A stretch of DNA of 64,000 nt. Origin: Pelolinea submarina. GTDB taxonomy: Bacteria > Chloroflexota > Anaerolineae > Anaerolineales > Anaerolineaceae. The notes beneath the pieces are model-generated. The model worked only from the letters and a program-made list of their open reading frames with translations, was not told where the DNA came from and made no database searches. A program made the position numbers and the translations under genes. Shown piece by piece: positions 31,787 through 40,313 of the stretch. Position 1 is the first letter of the stretch. Each line of letters opens with the position of its first letter. The stretch spans positions 1,426,001 through 1,490,000 of the forward strand of contig NZ_AP018437.1 in NCBI RefSeq assembly GCF_003966975.1, written 5' to 3'.

Positions 31787-31806
31787 AAATATTTTATTAA
31801 CAGAAA

Positions 31807-31839
31807 CAGAGCAAGGAGATAGCATCTCTTCTTGCTCTG
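31807..31839 (+). terminator. Terminator-like hairpin after giant gene 3
   Basis: CAGAGCAAG-GAGAT pairs with ATCTC-(TT)-CTTGCTCTG around an AGC loop, 20 nt after the stop codon. A strong stem with a small bulge is followed by an AT-rich stretch. Confidence 0.7.
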
Positions 31840-32025
31840 TAAAGTATTTATTCAATTTTGAGATGGTACAAGGTCCTGCTTTAAAAAGTACAAGCTGAAA
31901 TGATATTTCTAATATCACTTGGGAATAATGCTATTAAAGGAAGATAACCACCGTTATAGAGGGGAAAAAGGGTTGTTATAACCGAAAAAAAGCTAAATTG
32001 AGAAAACTACATTATTAATCTGGGT

Positions 32026-32057
32026 AGGACGAGGGAATCAGAAAACACCCTCGTCCT
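32026..32057 (-). terminator. Hairpin downstream of the nucleoside hydrolase
   Basis: AGGACGAGGG and CCCTCGTCCT form a perfect ten-base stem with a 12-base loop. It lies just past the 3' end of the minus-strand nucleoside hydrolase gene. Confidence 0.6.
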
Positions 32058-32072
32058 GAAAATATGGCTATC

Positions 32073-33026
32073 TTATCGCGTTGTTTCAACGCTATGAATA
32101 ATTGAGTTACGCAGGAAATCCTTGAAGCGGGGGAGGTCAAGATCCAGGGCGACATCGCACAGTTCCGGCCTCTCTCCTTTTTTGAAAAAGAAATCTTTGT
32201 AGGCCACATAAGTATGGCCGCGCGTATACGTTCCGGCGCACTCACAGTCAACATAATATCGCTTGGTTTCGACGATATCCGGGTCCGCAGCAACTGCGAC
32301 TGCCAAACCGTCATGCATCAATGCATCCTCTTTGCCAGCGTTAAAACGCACGAACATGAACTCCAACAGATCGGCCACGACCTGACCGGCTCTTGTACCC
32401 AACCCGCGGTAATAATCCGCGTCCTCCTGTTTCATGATGGCTTTTTCCGTGACATCCAGGCCGATCATCTTGCAGGGAATACCACTGTTTAGCACGATAC
32501 TCAATGCTTCCGGGTCGGCCCAGGCATTGAATTCGGCAACCGAAGTCATATTGCCGCCGCGCATAGCCCCGCCCATGAAGATAATTTCTTTGATTAGCGT
32601 TTTAAGTTCCGGATAGGCCATAATAGCGAGAGCGATATTTGTCATCGGACCGATTGGGATCAGCACCAGCTCACCTTTCATGGCGCGTGCTTCTTCGATG
32701 ATGGTCTCGATGGCGGTCTTTTCGTAGAAGCTGCCTTCTGCTTTTGGCAGCACTACCGTGCCCATGCCGGTGTCGCCGTGGGTATCGTCGCCCGAATGGA
32801 TGATGTCGCTTTTGATGGGTTGGGGCGCGCCTACAGCTACTTTGGTGTCAAAGCCCAGGTAGCGCACTAGGTTGAGCGTATTCTGACTGGTGTATTTCAG
32901 GGCAACGTTGCCGGCCACGGTTGTGATGGCCCGCAGGTCGAATTGGGGGGCATAGAGAGCCGCAATAATGGCAATTGCGTCGTCGGTCCCGGTGTCACAA
33001 TCGATGATGATGGGTAACTTTTCCAT
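32073..33026 (-). CDS. Inosine-uridine-type nucleoside hydrolase
   Basis: A 317-residue protein of the usual length for the IunH/RihA family, which cleaves ribonucleosides to base plus ribose. The N-terminal Ca2+-binding motif DCDTGTDDA is intact, followed by TTVAGN. The central part has IPIGPMTNIALA and the C-terminal half has MHDGLAVAVA-DP, which supplies the remaining metal ligand. No signal peptide, so it is cytosolic. An AGAG-type ribosome binding site precedes the ATG. It is divergent from the LacI-type regulator. Specificity (purine, pyrimidine or general) cannot be told from sequence alone. Confidence 0.93.
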   Translation of the reverse strand: MEKLPIIIDCDTGTDDAIAIIAALYAPQFDLRAITTVAGNVALKYTSQNTLNLVRYLGFDTKVAVGAPQPIKSDIIHSGDDTHGDTGMGTVVLPKAEGSFYEKTAIETIIEEARAMKGELVLIPIGPMTNIALAIMAYPELKTLIKEIIFMGGAMRGGNMTSVAEFNAWADPEALSIVLNSGIPCKMIGLDVTEKAIMKQEDADYYRGLGTRAGQVVADLLEFMFVRFNAGKEDALMHDGLAVAVAADPDIVETKRYYVDCECAGTYTRGHTYVAYKDFFFKKGERPELCDVALDLDLPRFKDFLRNSIIHSVETTR

Positions 33027-33252
33027 TGAATCTCTTCCTTTGCAAACATTAAGCGAATTTCCATGAATATTATCATCGAAGAGAAAAAGAATGGGAATAA
33101 AAATTATCGTGCGGTTCTTTCTTGCGAAGAGTGCTTGCCGGAAGGTGTATCAGAGCGAAAAACGCAATCGGAATGATTAAAAAACCTTACTTTTCTCTTT
33201 TTGACAAAATAAGTATTGAAATAAAATATACTTTTTTCATTGACCCATAAGG

Positions 33253-33283
33253 TATAATGATACAATTATGAAAGTGCTTTCAT
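33253..33283 (+). promoter_or_regulatory. -10 element and LacI-type operator before the regulator gene
   Basis: TATAAT (33253-33258) lies ten bases before ATGAAAG-TG-CTTTCAT (33268-33283), a perfect palindrome apart from its two central bases. The same operator occurs before the transporter genes (34363-34378). An operator overlapping the expected transcription start suggests autorepression. Confidence 0.7.
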
Positions 33284-33306
33284 TAAAATAGAGATGAGTA
33301 AAAAAT

Positions 33307-34314
33307 ATGAAGAATGGGAAAAAAGCGCCAACCATATTTGATGTATCTGCGTTATCCGGTTTTAGTATTTCAACCATTTCTCGTGTGATCAACAATCCTG
33401 AAAAGGTCAATGCTGAAACACGCCAGAAGGTGAACAATGCTATAGACCAGTTGGGTTTTGTTCCCAAAGCGGAAGCACGTGCGCGTGCGCTGCGTTTCAT
33501 GGGAAGAATTGGCGTCATCACCCCATTCTTTACAGCACCCTCTTTCATTCAAAGAATGCGCGGTATAGCAAATTCCTTATCAAAGGAAAACTTTGATTTG
33601 GTTATCTACACCGTTGACTCAAATAACCGGCTGCAAAGTTATTTATCTTCTTTGCCTTTGACCGGAAATCTTGATGGGTTGGTTATTATGTCCTTACCGG
33701 TCAATGATAATGATGTGAAAAGGCTGCTGGATTATCATTTACCGACAACTTTGATCGAGTACCCGCATCCATTAATCAATAGCGTTGAAATTGATGATGT
33801 GGAAGGCGGCAGGATTGCCACCGAATACCTGATTAAAAAAGGGCATCGACGGATCGCATTTTTGGGCGATTCGGACTTACCGGAATATTCCATTCACCCT
33901 GTAAGCTTTCGGTTAAAAGGGTTTCGTAAAGCGCTTAAATCGGCAAATATTGAGGTGCCTGAAAGCTTTATCCGGTTGGCTCCCTATAACCAGGAACAAG
34001 CCCGCCAAATTGCCAAGGAGCTGATCGATTTACCCAATTCTCCCACAGCCATATTCGCTGCCACCGATTTACAAGCTTTGGGCGTACTGAAGGCTACCAG
34101 ACAATTAGGGATTAAAGTTCCTGATGACTTGGCCATAATTGGATTTGACGATATCGATATGGCTGATTTTGAGGATCTGACAACTGTGCGCCAGCACCTG
34201 GATGAGTCGGGGCGGTTGGCAATTGAAATCCTGCTTTCTCATATAGCAGACTCTTCCAGGCCTGTTCAACACGTTTATCTTCCTTTGACCGTAATTGAAA
34301 GATTGACCGTCTGA
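33307..34314 (+). CDS. LacI/GalR-family transcriptional regulator
   Basis: 335 residues, the standard length for the family. The N-terminus is a LacI helix-turn-helix (TIFDVSALSGFSISTISRVI, then NNPEKV). A periplasmic-binding-protein-like effector domain follows, with DDVEGGRIATEYLI, HRRIAFLG and the C-terminal IGFDDIDMADF typical of sugar-responsive members. It probably controls the sugar transporter downstream and itself, because matching operators precede both. The effector is likely sucrose or a product, judged from the sucrose phosphorylase further along. It ends before a separate promoter for the transporter. Confidence 0.95.
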   Translation: MKNGKKAPTIFDVSALSGFSISTISRVINNPEKVNAETRQKVNNAIDQLGFVPKAEARARALRFMGRIGVITPFFTAPSFIQRMRGIANSLSKENFDLVIYTVDSNNRLQSYLSSLPLTGNLDGLVIMSLPVNDNDVKRLLDYHLPTTLIEYPHPLINSVEIDDVEGGRIATEYLIKKGHRRIAFLGDSDLPEYSIHPVSFRLKGFRKALKSANIEVPESFIRLAPYNQEQARQIAKELIDLPNSPTAIFAATDLQALGVLKATRQLGIKVPDDLAIIGFDDIDMADFEDLTTVRQHLDESGRLAIEILLSHIADSSRPVQHVYLPLTVIERLTV

Positions 34315-34331
34315 TCTTTTAAGAAATCATA

Positions 34332-34378
34332 TTGCATTTACCAATTTTTTATGCTATATTGAATGAAAGTGTTTTCAT
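34332..34378 (+). promoter_or_regulatory. Promoter and LacI-type operator of the sugar transport genes
   Basis: TTGCAT (34332-34337), a 17-base spacer and TATATT (34355-34360) preceded by TGC (extended -10) form a good sigma-70-type promoter. ATGAAAG-TG-TTTTCAT (34363-34378) directly downstream differs from the regulator's own operator at one base. The LacI-type protein would block initiation here. Confidence 0.75.
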
Positions 34379-34454
34379 GCAAGCTATTTATCTAATTTAG
34401 GTTAGTTTGAGTATTTCATTTACCAGATCGTTTATCCATTAATAGGAGGTGTCA

Positions 34455-34475
34455 ATGGTCGTATTTAAGTTCTGA
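34455..34475 (+). CDS. Possible six-codon leader peptide
   Basis: A near-ideal AGGAGGTG sits six bases before ATG, followed by codons for MVVFKF and TGA. The real lipoprotein gene has its own ribosome binding site 40 nt further on. It may be a leader that affects translation or mRNA stability, or a chance relic. No homology can be judged at this length. Confidence 0.25.
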   Translation: MVVFKF

Positions 34476-34518
34476 AGTGTTCCCCAAAACCAATAATAAA
34501 ATTAAGGAGAGAGAAAAA

Positions 34519-35916
34519 ATGAACAAAAAATTTCTACATCTGCTAAGCATTTTAATTCTCTGTGGGATTGTCGTAAGTGCATGTGCTTCATCCCCGGCAA
34601 CCACAGAAGCGCCAGCTGCAGAAGCTCCAGCCGCTGAGGCTGATACAACCACCGATACGACTGCCGAGGAAGCAGCCCCCGTGTCGGAAACCCCAAGTTG
34701 TGGGACGGATCCGGTTGTTCTCAACGCTTATTTTGAAACGGGTTTCGACCTTCCCTTCAAACTTGCTGAAGAGTTCACCAAACAATACCCGAATGTGACC
34801 TGGGACATCAAACAGGATCAGTTTGCGAACCTGATCAATGAAACACCGCGTCTGCTCGCTGGAGATAACGCGCCTGATCTCATCAGACTCCCAACCATGG
34901 TTTCATTTGCCAAGCAGGGATTGCTCATGAATCTTGACGATTACGCCACTGCTTTCGGTTGGGATGAATGGCCGGTACCGCAATTGGACCAAAACCGTGT
35001 GGGTGAAGACGGAACCCGCGGCTCCGGTTCGTTGTATGCGATGGGCCTCAACTACAGCCTGACGGGTATTTTCTACAACAAAGAACTGGCTGCCCAGATC
35101 GGCATGACTGAAGCACCCGCGACGCTGGCCGAGTTGGAAGATTTGCTTGCCAGTGCCAAAGCTGCCGGTTTGCTGCCCATCATGCAGTGGGGCAGCGCGA
35201 AAAGCGGTATGGGCCTGGCCTTCCCGCTGCAAGCATTAATGGCTTCTGTAGGCCCTGCTCAACCTATCAGTGACTGGATCTATCAGAAAGAGGGCGCGAC
35301 AATTGATACCGAGTCCAACCTGGTAGCTGCCCAACATCTGCAGGACTGGATTGACAACGGCTATTTCCCGACCGATATCAATGCGATTGAGTACACCGAT
35401 GCCAATGCCCGCTTTGGTCAAGGCGAGGGCGTCTTCATGTTCAATGGCGACTGGCAGAATGCTTCTTATGATACCGATATGCCCGGCAACGTTGGTTTCT
35501 TCTTGATGCCTCCTGCCGAAGCCGGCGGCGGTCCTGCGGCAATGTCCGCTCCGTTGACCTACGGTATTGCAGCCAATGCTAAAAATGCGGATTGCGCTGC
35601 CTTCTTCCTGAACTGGGTTGCTTCCAACCAGACTGCCCGCGAGATCGACGTAGCGGTTGGCGGTTCCAATCCTGGTGGACCGGCTGATGCTGTCATGCCC
35701 GCTGTCACCGAGGGATCGGTAACGAATGAAACCCTTGCCGCTGGCGTTGTGCTCGGTAAGACCGGTTCGGCGATGGACTTCATCGCGAACGCGACCAGCG
35801 CGATCTTTGCGCAGGGTTGGACGCCCGAACTGCAGAAGATGGTTGGCGGCAAACAAGATGCTGCCGGTCTGCTCGAAGCAGTCCAGGCTGAATATTTACG
35901 GGAATTGGAAGAGTAA
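34519..35916 (+). CDS. Sugar ABC transporter substrate-binding lipoprotein
   Basis: The start at 34519 follows AAGGAGAGAG and gives a clean lipoprotein signal peptide with lipobox VVSAC (Cys22). An upstream in-frame ATG at 34477 lacks one. The mature 465-residue protein has an Ala/Pro/Glu/Thr-rich neck, then an extracellular solute-binding family 1 fold (FYNKELAAQIG, PATLAELEDLL, FMFNGDWQ), as in sugar and oligosaccharide binding proteins. It would deliver sugar to the two permeases encoded next. A sucrose-like ligand is inferred from the sucrose phosphorylase downstream. A LacI-type operator precedes the operon. Confidence 0.93.
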   Translation: MNKKFLHLLSILILCGIVVSACASSPATTEAPAAEAPAAEADTTTDTTAEEAAPVSETPSCGTDPVVLNAYFETGFDLPFKLAEEFTKQYPNVTWDIKQDQFANLINETPRLLAGDNAPDLIRLPTMVSFAKQGLLMNLDDYATAFGWDEWPVPQLDQNRVGEDGTRGSGSLYAMGLNYSLTGIFYNKELAAQIGMTEAPATLAELEDLLASAKAAGLLPIMQWGSAKSGMGLAFPLQALMASVGPAQPISDWIYQKEGATIDTESNLVAAQHLQDWIDNGYFPTDINAIEYTDANARFGQGEGVFMFNGDWQNASYDTDMPGNVGFFLMPPAEAGGGPAAMSAPLTYGIAANAKNADCAAFFLNWVASNQTAREIDVAVGGSNPGGPADAVMPAVTEGSVTNETLAAGVVLGKTGSAMDFIANATSAIFAQGWTPELQKMVGGKQDAAGLLEAVQAEYLRELEE

Positions 35917-35935
35917 AGAAAGCGGTTGCGTGACG

Positions 35936-36901
35936 ATGCCTGAATTTTCAAAATTAAGTTCACTGATGAAAAAAACGTCAGACAAAGTCCGCGTACCCAA
36001 TAAAGTATCCCGGCGGTTCTCATTAGGTGGAAAAGACCGCCGGGAGACAATCATAGGCGGGCTTTTTGTAACGCCCGCCTTAGTAATGTACGCGATTTTC
36101 GTCTTGGTGCCCCTCGTACTCAGTGTTTATTATTCCTTTTTTAGATGGAATGGTATTACGCCGATGACCTGGGTAGGATTGAAGAATTACCGGACAGTCT
36201 TTGAGGTTCCGGACCTGCTTGCGACAATTTTCAACGCGTTCAAGTTGGTGCTGTTTTTCAGCATTATTCCGGTTGGCCTCGGATTGATCGTTGCCAGCGT
36301 GATTCAACGTGTGGGCAGCGGCCGTTTTGGATCGATAACCCGCACTGTCCTGTTCCTTCCGCAAGTGATCCCTTTGGTTGCGGCTGGAATTATTTGGGGC
36401 TGGTTACTTGCTCTCCCTGGCCTGATCAATGAGGTCCTAACCGCGGTTGGCTTGGAAAGTTTTACGCGCGCCTGGTTGGGGGATTTTACCTGGGCTTTGC
36501 CATCCGTCGGCATGATTGGTGTGTGGGTTTTGTTGGGATTTTGTACCGTATTGCTTTCTACCGGCATTACCAAGATTGATCCGGCATTGTATGAATCAGC
36601 CAGGATCGACGGCGCTAGTTGGTGGAATGAATTTTTATCTATCACTGTCCCTTTATTGAAGTATGAAATCGGCGTATGCCTGACGGTGACTGTTATCAAT
36701 GCGCTATCTGCTTTTGACATCGTCTATGTATCCACGGCCGGAGGTCCTGGTAATTCTACCGCTGTCCCTGGTGTGAAAATCTATATTTTGGCGTTTACGG
36801 AACAGCGCATTGGCTTGGCATCTGCATTGGCAGTTTTATTGATGATCCTGGTGCTGGTTGTTGTTTTGCCGCTCCAACGCTTAAATCGGGAGGAAGAATA
36901 A
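35936..36901 (+). CDS. Sugar ABC transporter permease, MalF-type
   Basis: An ATG at 35936, 19 bases after the binding-protein gene, gives about 321 residues. The frame extends upstream into that gene, but that part is Arg-rich and unlike a permease. The ribosome binding site is weak, and a start at 35966 is also possible. Six hydrophobic segments follow a basic N-terminus. The EAA-loop ESARIDGASWWNEFLSITVP, which contacts the ATPase, lies near the C-terminus. Its stop codon overlaps the start of the partner permease by one base. Confidence 0.92.
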   Translation: MPEFSKLSSLMKKTSDKVRVPNKVSRRFSLGGKDRRETIIGGLFVTPALVMYAIFVLVPLVLSVYYSFFRWNGITPMTWVGLKNYRTVFEVPDLLATIFNAFKLVLFFSIIPVGLGLIVASVIQRVGSGRFGSITRTVLFLPQVIPLVAAGIIWGWLLALPGLINEVLTAVGLESFTRAWLGDFTWALPSVGMIGVWVLLGFCTVLLSTGITKIDPALYESARIDGASWWNEFLSITVPLLKYEIGVCLTVTVINALSAFDIVYVSTAGGPGNSTAVPGVKIYILAFTEQRIGLASALAVLLMILVLVVVLPLQRLNREEE

Positions 36902-37725
36902 TGAAAATCGGCCGCGGCGAACTCTTTATCGGTCGTGCATTCCTGACGATATTAATGTTGATCACAGTCCTGCCTTTTATTAGCATCTTTTTAACCGCTT
37001 TGCATCCTTCGGGAACAGTGCCCAGGGGTTTTGAATGGCCGGCTGATCCACAGTGGGGCAACTTCTTAGAAGCTTTCAAGGTAGCCAATATGACCGCGCT
37101 GCTTTCATCCAGCTTATACATTGTAGCCGCGGTAGTACCCGTCTCTTTGATCATCTCAACGATGGCGGCCTTTGCGATTGGCCTTCTGCGAATTCCCGGG
37201 TCGAAGTTCCTCTTCCCGTTGTTTGTATTTGGATTGACATTGCCTTTTGGTGGTATCATCGTCCCCCTTTATTATCTGGAACGTTGGATGGGTATCTACA
37301 ATACTCGTTTGGCTATCGTGCTCCCTCTGATTGGTTTGTATATGCCTTTTGCTGTCTTTTGGATGCGGGCTCATTTCATCAGTATGCCAATTGAGATTAC
37401 GGAAGCGGCTCGCATTGACGGTGCGAGCGCATGGGATTTATTCCGGCGAATTCATCTGCCCCTTGCGCGTGCGCCTCTTTCCTCATTGGGCATCCTTATG
37501 TCTGTCTGGACCTGGAACCAATTCCTCTTAGCATTGGTGTTGGTCGAGGATCCGACCAGGAGAACCATGGCCGGTGCATTGGGCGCATTTCAAGGACACT
37601 ACGCAACCAATGTCCCATTGCTTTGCGCCGGAACCATATTAATCCTGGTCCCTACTCTGGTGGTCTTTGTCTTGTTCCAGCGCCAGATTATCACGGCATT
37701 GCTGCAAGGCTCGATCAAAGGATGA
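36901..37725 (+). CDS. Sugar ABC transporter permease, MalG-type
   Basis: 274 residues, the normal length for this subfamily, with six membrane segments and the EAA-loop EAARIDGASAWDLFRRIHLP. It overlaps the preceding permease gene by one base (TAATG), so the two are translationally coupled. No ATPase gene accompanies the set. A shared ATPase encoded elsewhere (MsmK/UgpC type) is the usual solution in such clusters. Confidence 0.93.
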   Translation: MKIGRGELFIGRAFLTILMLITVLPFISIFLTALHPSGTVPRGFEWPADPQWGNFLEAFKVANMTALLSSSLYIVAAVVPVSLIISTMAAFAIGLLRIPGSKFLFPLFVFGLTLPFGGIIVPLYYLERWMGIYNTRLAIVLPLIGLYMPFAVFWMRAHFISMPIEITEAARIDGASAWDLFRRIHLPLARAPLSSLGILMSVWTWNQFLLALVLVEDPTRRTMAGALGAFQGHYATNVPLLCAGTILILVPTLVVFVLFQRQIITALLQGSIKG

Positions 37726-37984
37726 ACTGTATTCATGGGTATCACCGGGAAAAAAAGGCATCCTTGATAAGGAACTTTAACGAATAACTGTCATGGCATG
37801 ATAAAGCTTGTTGACGGCCGACTCATCGCAGTGATCAGAAAACGGAGGTTCTGGTTACTTTTTAAAGTTTTTATCATTCGTGCTTTGGGTTGGAAAAATC
37901 TCTCTGAGAACCATCTACCGCAGAGATGTTTTGGTTAGTGAGCCAGGAGTTGAAATTATTTTTATTATTTATGAATGAGTTTAC

Positions 37985-38089
37985 ATGCGGGCTGCTTTGC
38001 TGGAGGAATCTGGTATGAGTGAGTGTTCAGGTATTGAAATAAATAGATTACCCGCATGTGAAAATCTTCGAAATATGAGGTATTTATGA
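37985..38089 (+). CDS. Possible small coupled ORF (34 codons) before the kinase
   Basis: This lies in the 360-base gap after the permease. A 34-codon frame (or 24 codons from ATG 38015, preceded by GGAGG) ends in a TGA overlapping the kinase ATG at 38086. Such overlap usually means translational coupling. CATGCGGG (37984-37991) and CCCGCATG near 38050 are an 8-base inverted repeat that could fold over it. The rest of the gap shows nothing recognisable. The peptide matches no family I know. Confidence 0.3.
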   Translation: MRAALLEESGMSECSGIEINRLPACENLRNMRYL

Positions 38090-38760
38090 AAGGTGACATT
38101 ATTAATGTAGAGGCGCATCATGAGGAGGCTGCGAGGGAAATTGTTGCGCATCTTATTCAGGTGATAAAAGACAAAGCAAGGATCTATACCATGACCGTGG
38201 GGGGGGAATCGGGCAGCGGCAAATCAGAGATCAGCCTGGCAATATCGAACGAGCTGAAAAAGTTTGGCATAAAAAGTGTGATCTTGGGCCAGGACGATTA
38301 TTTCTTCTTGCCTCCCGAGTCCAACAGTGAAAAAAGGCATACCGATCCGGATTGGTTGGGGCCGCATATCGAGGTCAACCTTGATTTGCTCGAGAAAAAT
38401 ATCATCGACGCCATACAGGGGAAATTAATAATTGAAAAGCCGCTGGTTGATTACAATGCCAACACAATCGAGACCCAGACGCTGGACTTAAAGGATGTAA
38501 AAGTAGTCATCGCCGAAGGTACGTATACTTCCTTGTTAAGGAATATTGACAGCAAGGTTTTTATAACCAGAAATTGGCTGGCTACCTTGGAGGATCGAAA
38601 AAAAAGAAACAGAGGGAAAGAGGTCAGTGATCCTTTCGTTGAGAAGATTTTAGCTACTGAACATAAGATTATTGCAGGGCACCGATATTTGGCAGATTTT
38701 ATCATCAACGATCAATTCGAGGTGACTATTGTTGAACCGGAGAGAATGAATGAGTATTAA
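38086..38760 (+). CDS. Uridine-kinase-like P-loop kinase
   Basis: 224 residues with an excellent Walker A motif, GGESGSGKSE (about 39-48), then GQDDYF. The downstream PLVDYNANT and VVIAEGTY are characteristic of the uridine kinase / phosphoribulokinase family. The natural acceptor is uncertain: a nucleoside, or a sugar released in this cluster. Its last 11 bases overlap the sucrose phosphorylase gene, so the two are made together. That favours a role in handling a sugar product, such as fructose, rather than routine uridine salvage. This is inference. Confidence 0.85.
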   Translation: MKGDIINVEAHHEEAAREIVAHLIQVIKDKARIYTMTVGGESGSGKSEISLAISNELKKFGIKSVILGQDDYFFLPPESNSEKRHTDPDWLGPHIEVNLDLLEKNIIDAIQGKLIIEKPLVDYNANTIETQTLDLKDVKVVIAEGTYTSLLRNIDSKVFITRNWLATLEDRKKRNRGKEVSDPFVEKILATEHKIIAGHRYLADFIINDQFEVTIVEPERMNEY

Positions 38761-40222
38761 AAATCAGGTTCAATTAATCACCTATCCGGACTCATTGGGA
38801 GGGGATTTACGCAAGCTGAATCTGGTTCTGGATACTTATTTCAAAGGATTGTTTAGCGGAGGTACCCACATCCTTCCGCCTTTTCCTTCCTCGGGCGATC
38901 GAGGTTTTGCGCCTTTGACCTATGCCGAAATTGAACCGAAATTTGGCACCTGGGAGGATATCAAGCGCATCGGTGAAAAATCACCCGTCTTATTGGATTT
39001 AATGGTGAACCACATTTCGGCTAAATCCACTTTCTTTCAAGATTTTCTTGAGACAGGACGTAAGTCGAAATACGCCGACCTTTTCATCACCCTGGATAAG
39101 ATCTGGCCTGATGGAATTCCCGTACAGGCCGACCTGGATCAAATCTTCCTGCGCAGAGCAGAACCTTTCTCCAAATTCACCATTCGACAGACGGGAGAGG
39201 TGGAAAGCGTGTGGACAAGTTTTGGGAAGACAATCCCCTCCGAACAAATCGATCTGGATATCCATTCGCCCATCACACGAGATTTGCTGGAAAAATTCAT
39301 ATTGAACTTCAGCAAAAACAATGTGCAGATGGTACGGCTGGACGCGGTTGGATATGTTATCAAAAAACGGGGCAGCACTTGCTTCTTTGTGGAACCCGAA
39401 ATCTATGAATTCCTGGACTGGATTTCTGAGCTGGCGCATTCTATGAATATCGACTTGCTGCCTGAAATTCATTCGGAATATGAAACGCAATTCAGATTGG
39501 CGCAAAAGGGCTATTGGATTTACGACTTCATTCTGCCGTATTCTATTTTGGATGCATTTATTAACGGGACATTTGGCAGGCTAAAGAAGTATTTACGGGA
39601 ACGTCCTCATAATCAATTCACCATGCTGGACTGCCACGATGGGGTGCCGCTTAAACCGGATTTGAATGGGCTGTATACTCATGAAGATGCGCAAAAAGTA
39701 GTGGATGTTTGCCTGAGCCGTGGGGCCAATTTAAGCTATGTCATCTCACCAAAATACCAGGATGAGGATGGCTTCAATGTTCATCAGATCCGCTGCTCGT
39801 ATTACTCAATTTTGGACTGTAACGACACCGCTTACCTGGCGGCTCGCGCGATTCAATTTTTTACGCCGGGCATTCCGCAGGTATATTACGTTGGTTTGCT
39901 GGCCGGAGAGAATGACCTTGAATCGATAAAGAAAACCGGTGAGGGGCGTGAGATTAACCGCCATAACTTCACGCTGAAAGAGATCGAACAAGCTATTGAA
40001 AAAAATGTTGTTAAAAAGTTGATGAACCTGATTCAATTGCGAAACACGCACCCGGCATTCAACGGTGAGTTTGAAGTAGGTTCTTGCAGTGATAAAGACC
40101 TGGTTCTCTCCTGGAAAAAGGATGAAGATTTCACGGAGCTGGTTGTGAAGCTGGAGCCGCTTTCGGCAACTGTTACGTATAATGAAACGGGAACACAAGC
40201 GATAAAAACCATGCATTTGTGA
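38750..40222 (+). CDS. Sucrose phosphorylase (GH13_18)
   Basis: 490 residues, close to characterised sucrose phosphorylases. Diagnostic blocks are GGTHILPPFPSSGDRGFAPL, LLDLMVNHISAKS, VQMVRLDAVGYV (nucleophile Asp), LLPEIHSEYE (acid/base Glu) and MLDCHDGV (transition-state Asp). The C-terminal QVYYVGLLAGENDLE and EGREINRHNF are also typical of the family. The enzyme converts sucrose and phosphate to glucose-1-phosphate and fructose in the cytoplasm. A related activity (sucrose-6'-phosphate or glucosylglycerate phosphorylase) cannot be excluded. The start overlaps the kinase gene, and the LacI-type regulator and ABC transporter upstream fit an uptake-and-phosphorolysis pathway. Confidence 0.9.
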   Translation: MSIKNQVQLITYPDSLGGDLRKLNLVLDTYFKGLFSGGTHILPPFPSSGDRGFAPLTYAEIEPKFGTWEDIKRIGEKSPVLLDLMVNHISAKSTFFQDFLETGRKSKYADLFITLDKIWPDGIPVQADLDQIFLRRAEPFSKFTIRQTGEVESVWTSFGKTIPSEQIDLDIHSPITRDLLEKFILNFSKNNVQMVRLDAVGYVIKKRGSTCFFVEPEIYEFLDWISELAHSMNIDLLPEIHSEYETQFRLAQKGYWIYDFILPYSILDAFINGTFGRLKKYLRERPHNQFTMLDCHDGVPLKPDLNGLYTHEDAQKVVDVCLSRGANLSYVISPKYQDEDGFNVHQIRCSYYSILDCNDTAYLAARAIQFFTPGIPQVYYVGLLAGENDLESIKKTGEGREINRHNFTLKEIEQAIEKNVVKKLMNLIQLRNTHPAFNGEFEVGSCSDKDLVLSWKKDEDFTELVVKLEPLSATVTYNETGTQAIKTMHL

Positions 40223-40234
40223 TAATGCATGGTT
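40207..40234 (+). terminator. Hairpin at the sucrose phosphorylase 3' end
   Basis: AACCATGCAT and ATGCATGGTT form a perfect ten-base stem around an eight-base loop that contains the stop codon. A short T-containing stretch follows. Confidence 0.5.
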
Positions 40235-40313
40235 GTTCAATCAGCGGTTGACCACATCTTCCATTTATGAGACCGGTAAGTAATTGAGAGTCAGCTAAAT
40301 TAGGAGATTCCTG

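Noticed and set aside
35726..35935. N-terminal extension of the MalF-type permease
   Set aside because: The frame is open through the end of the binding-protein gene, but the extension is Arg-rich and unlike any permease N-terminus. A start at 35936 is preferred.
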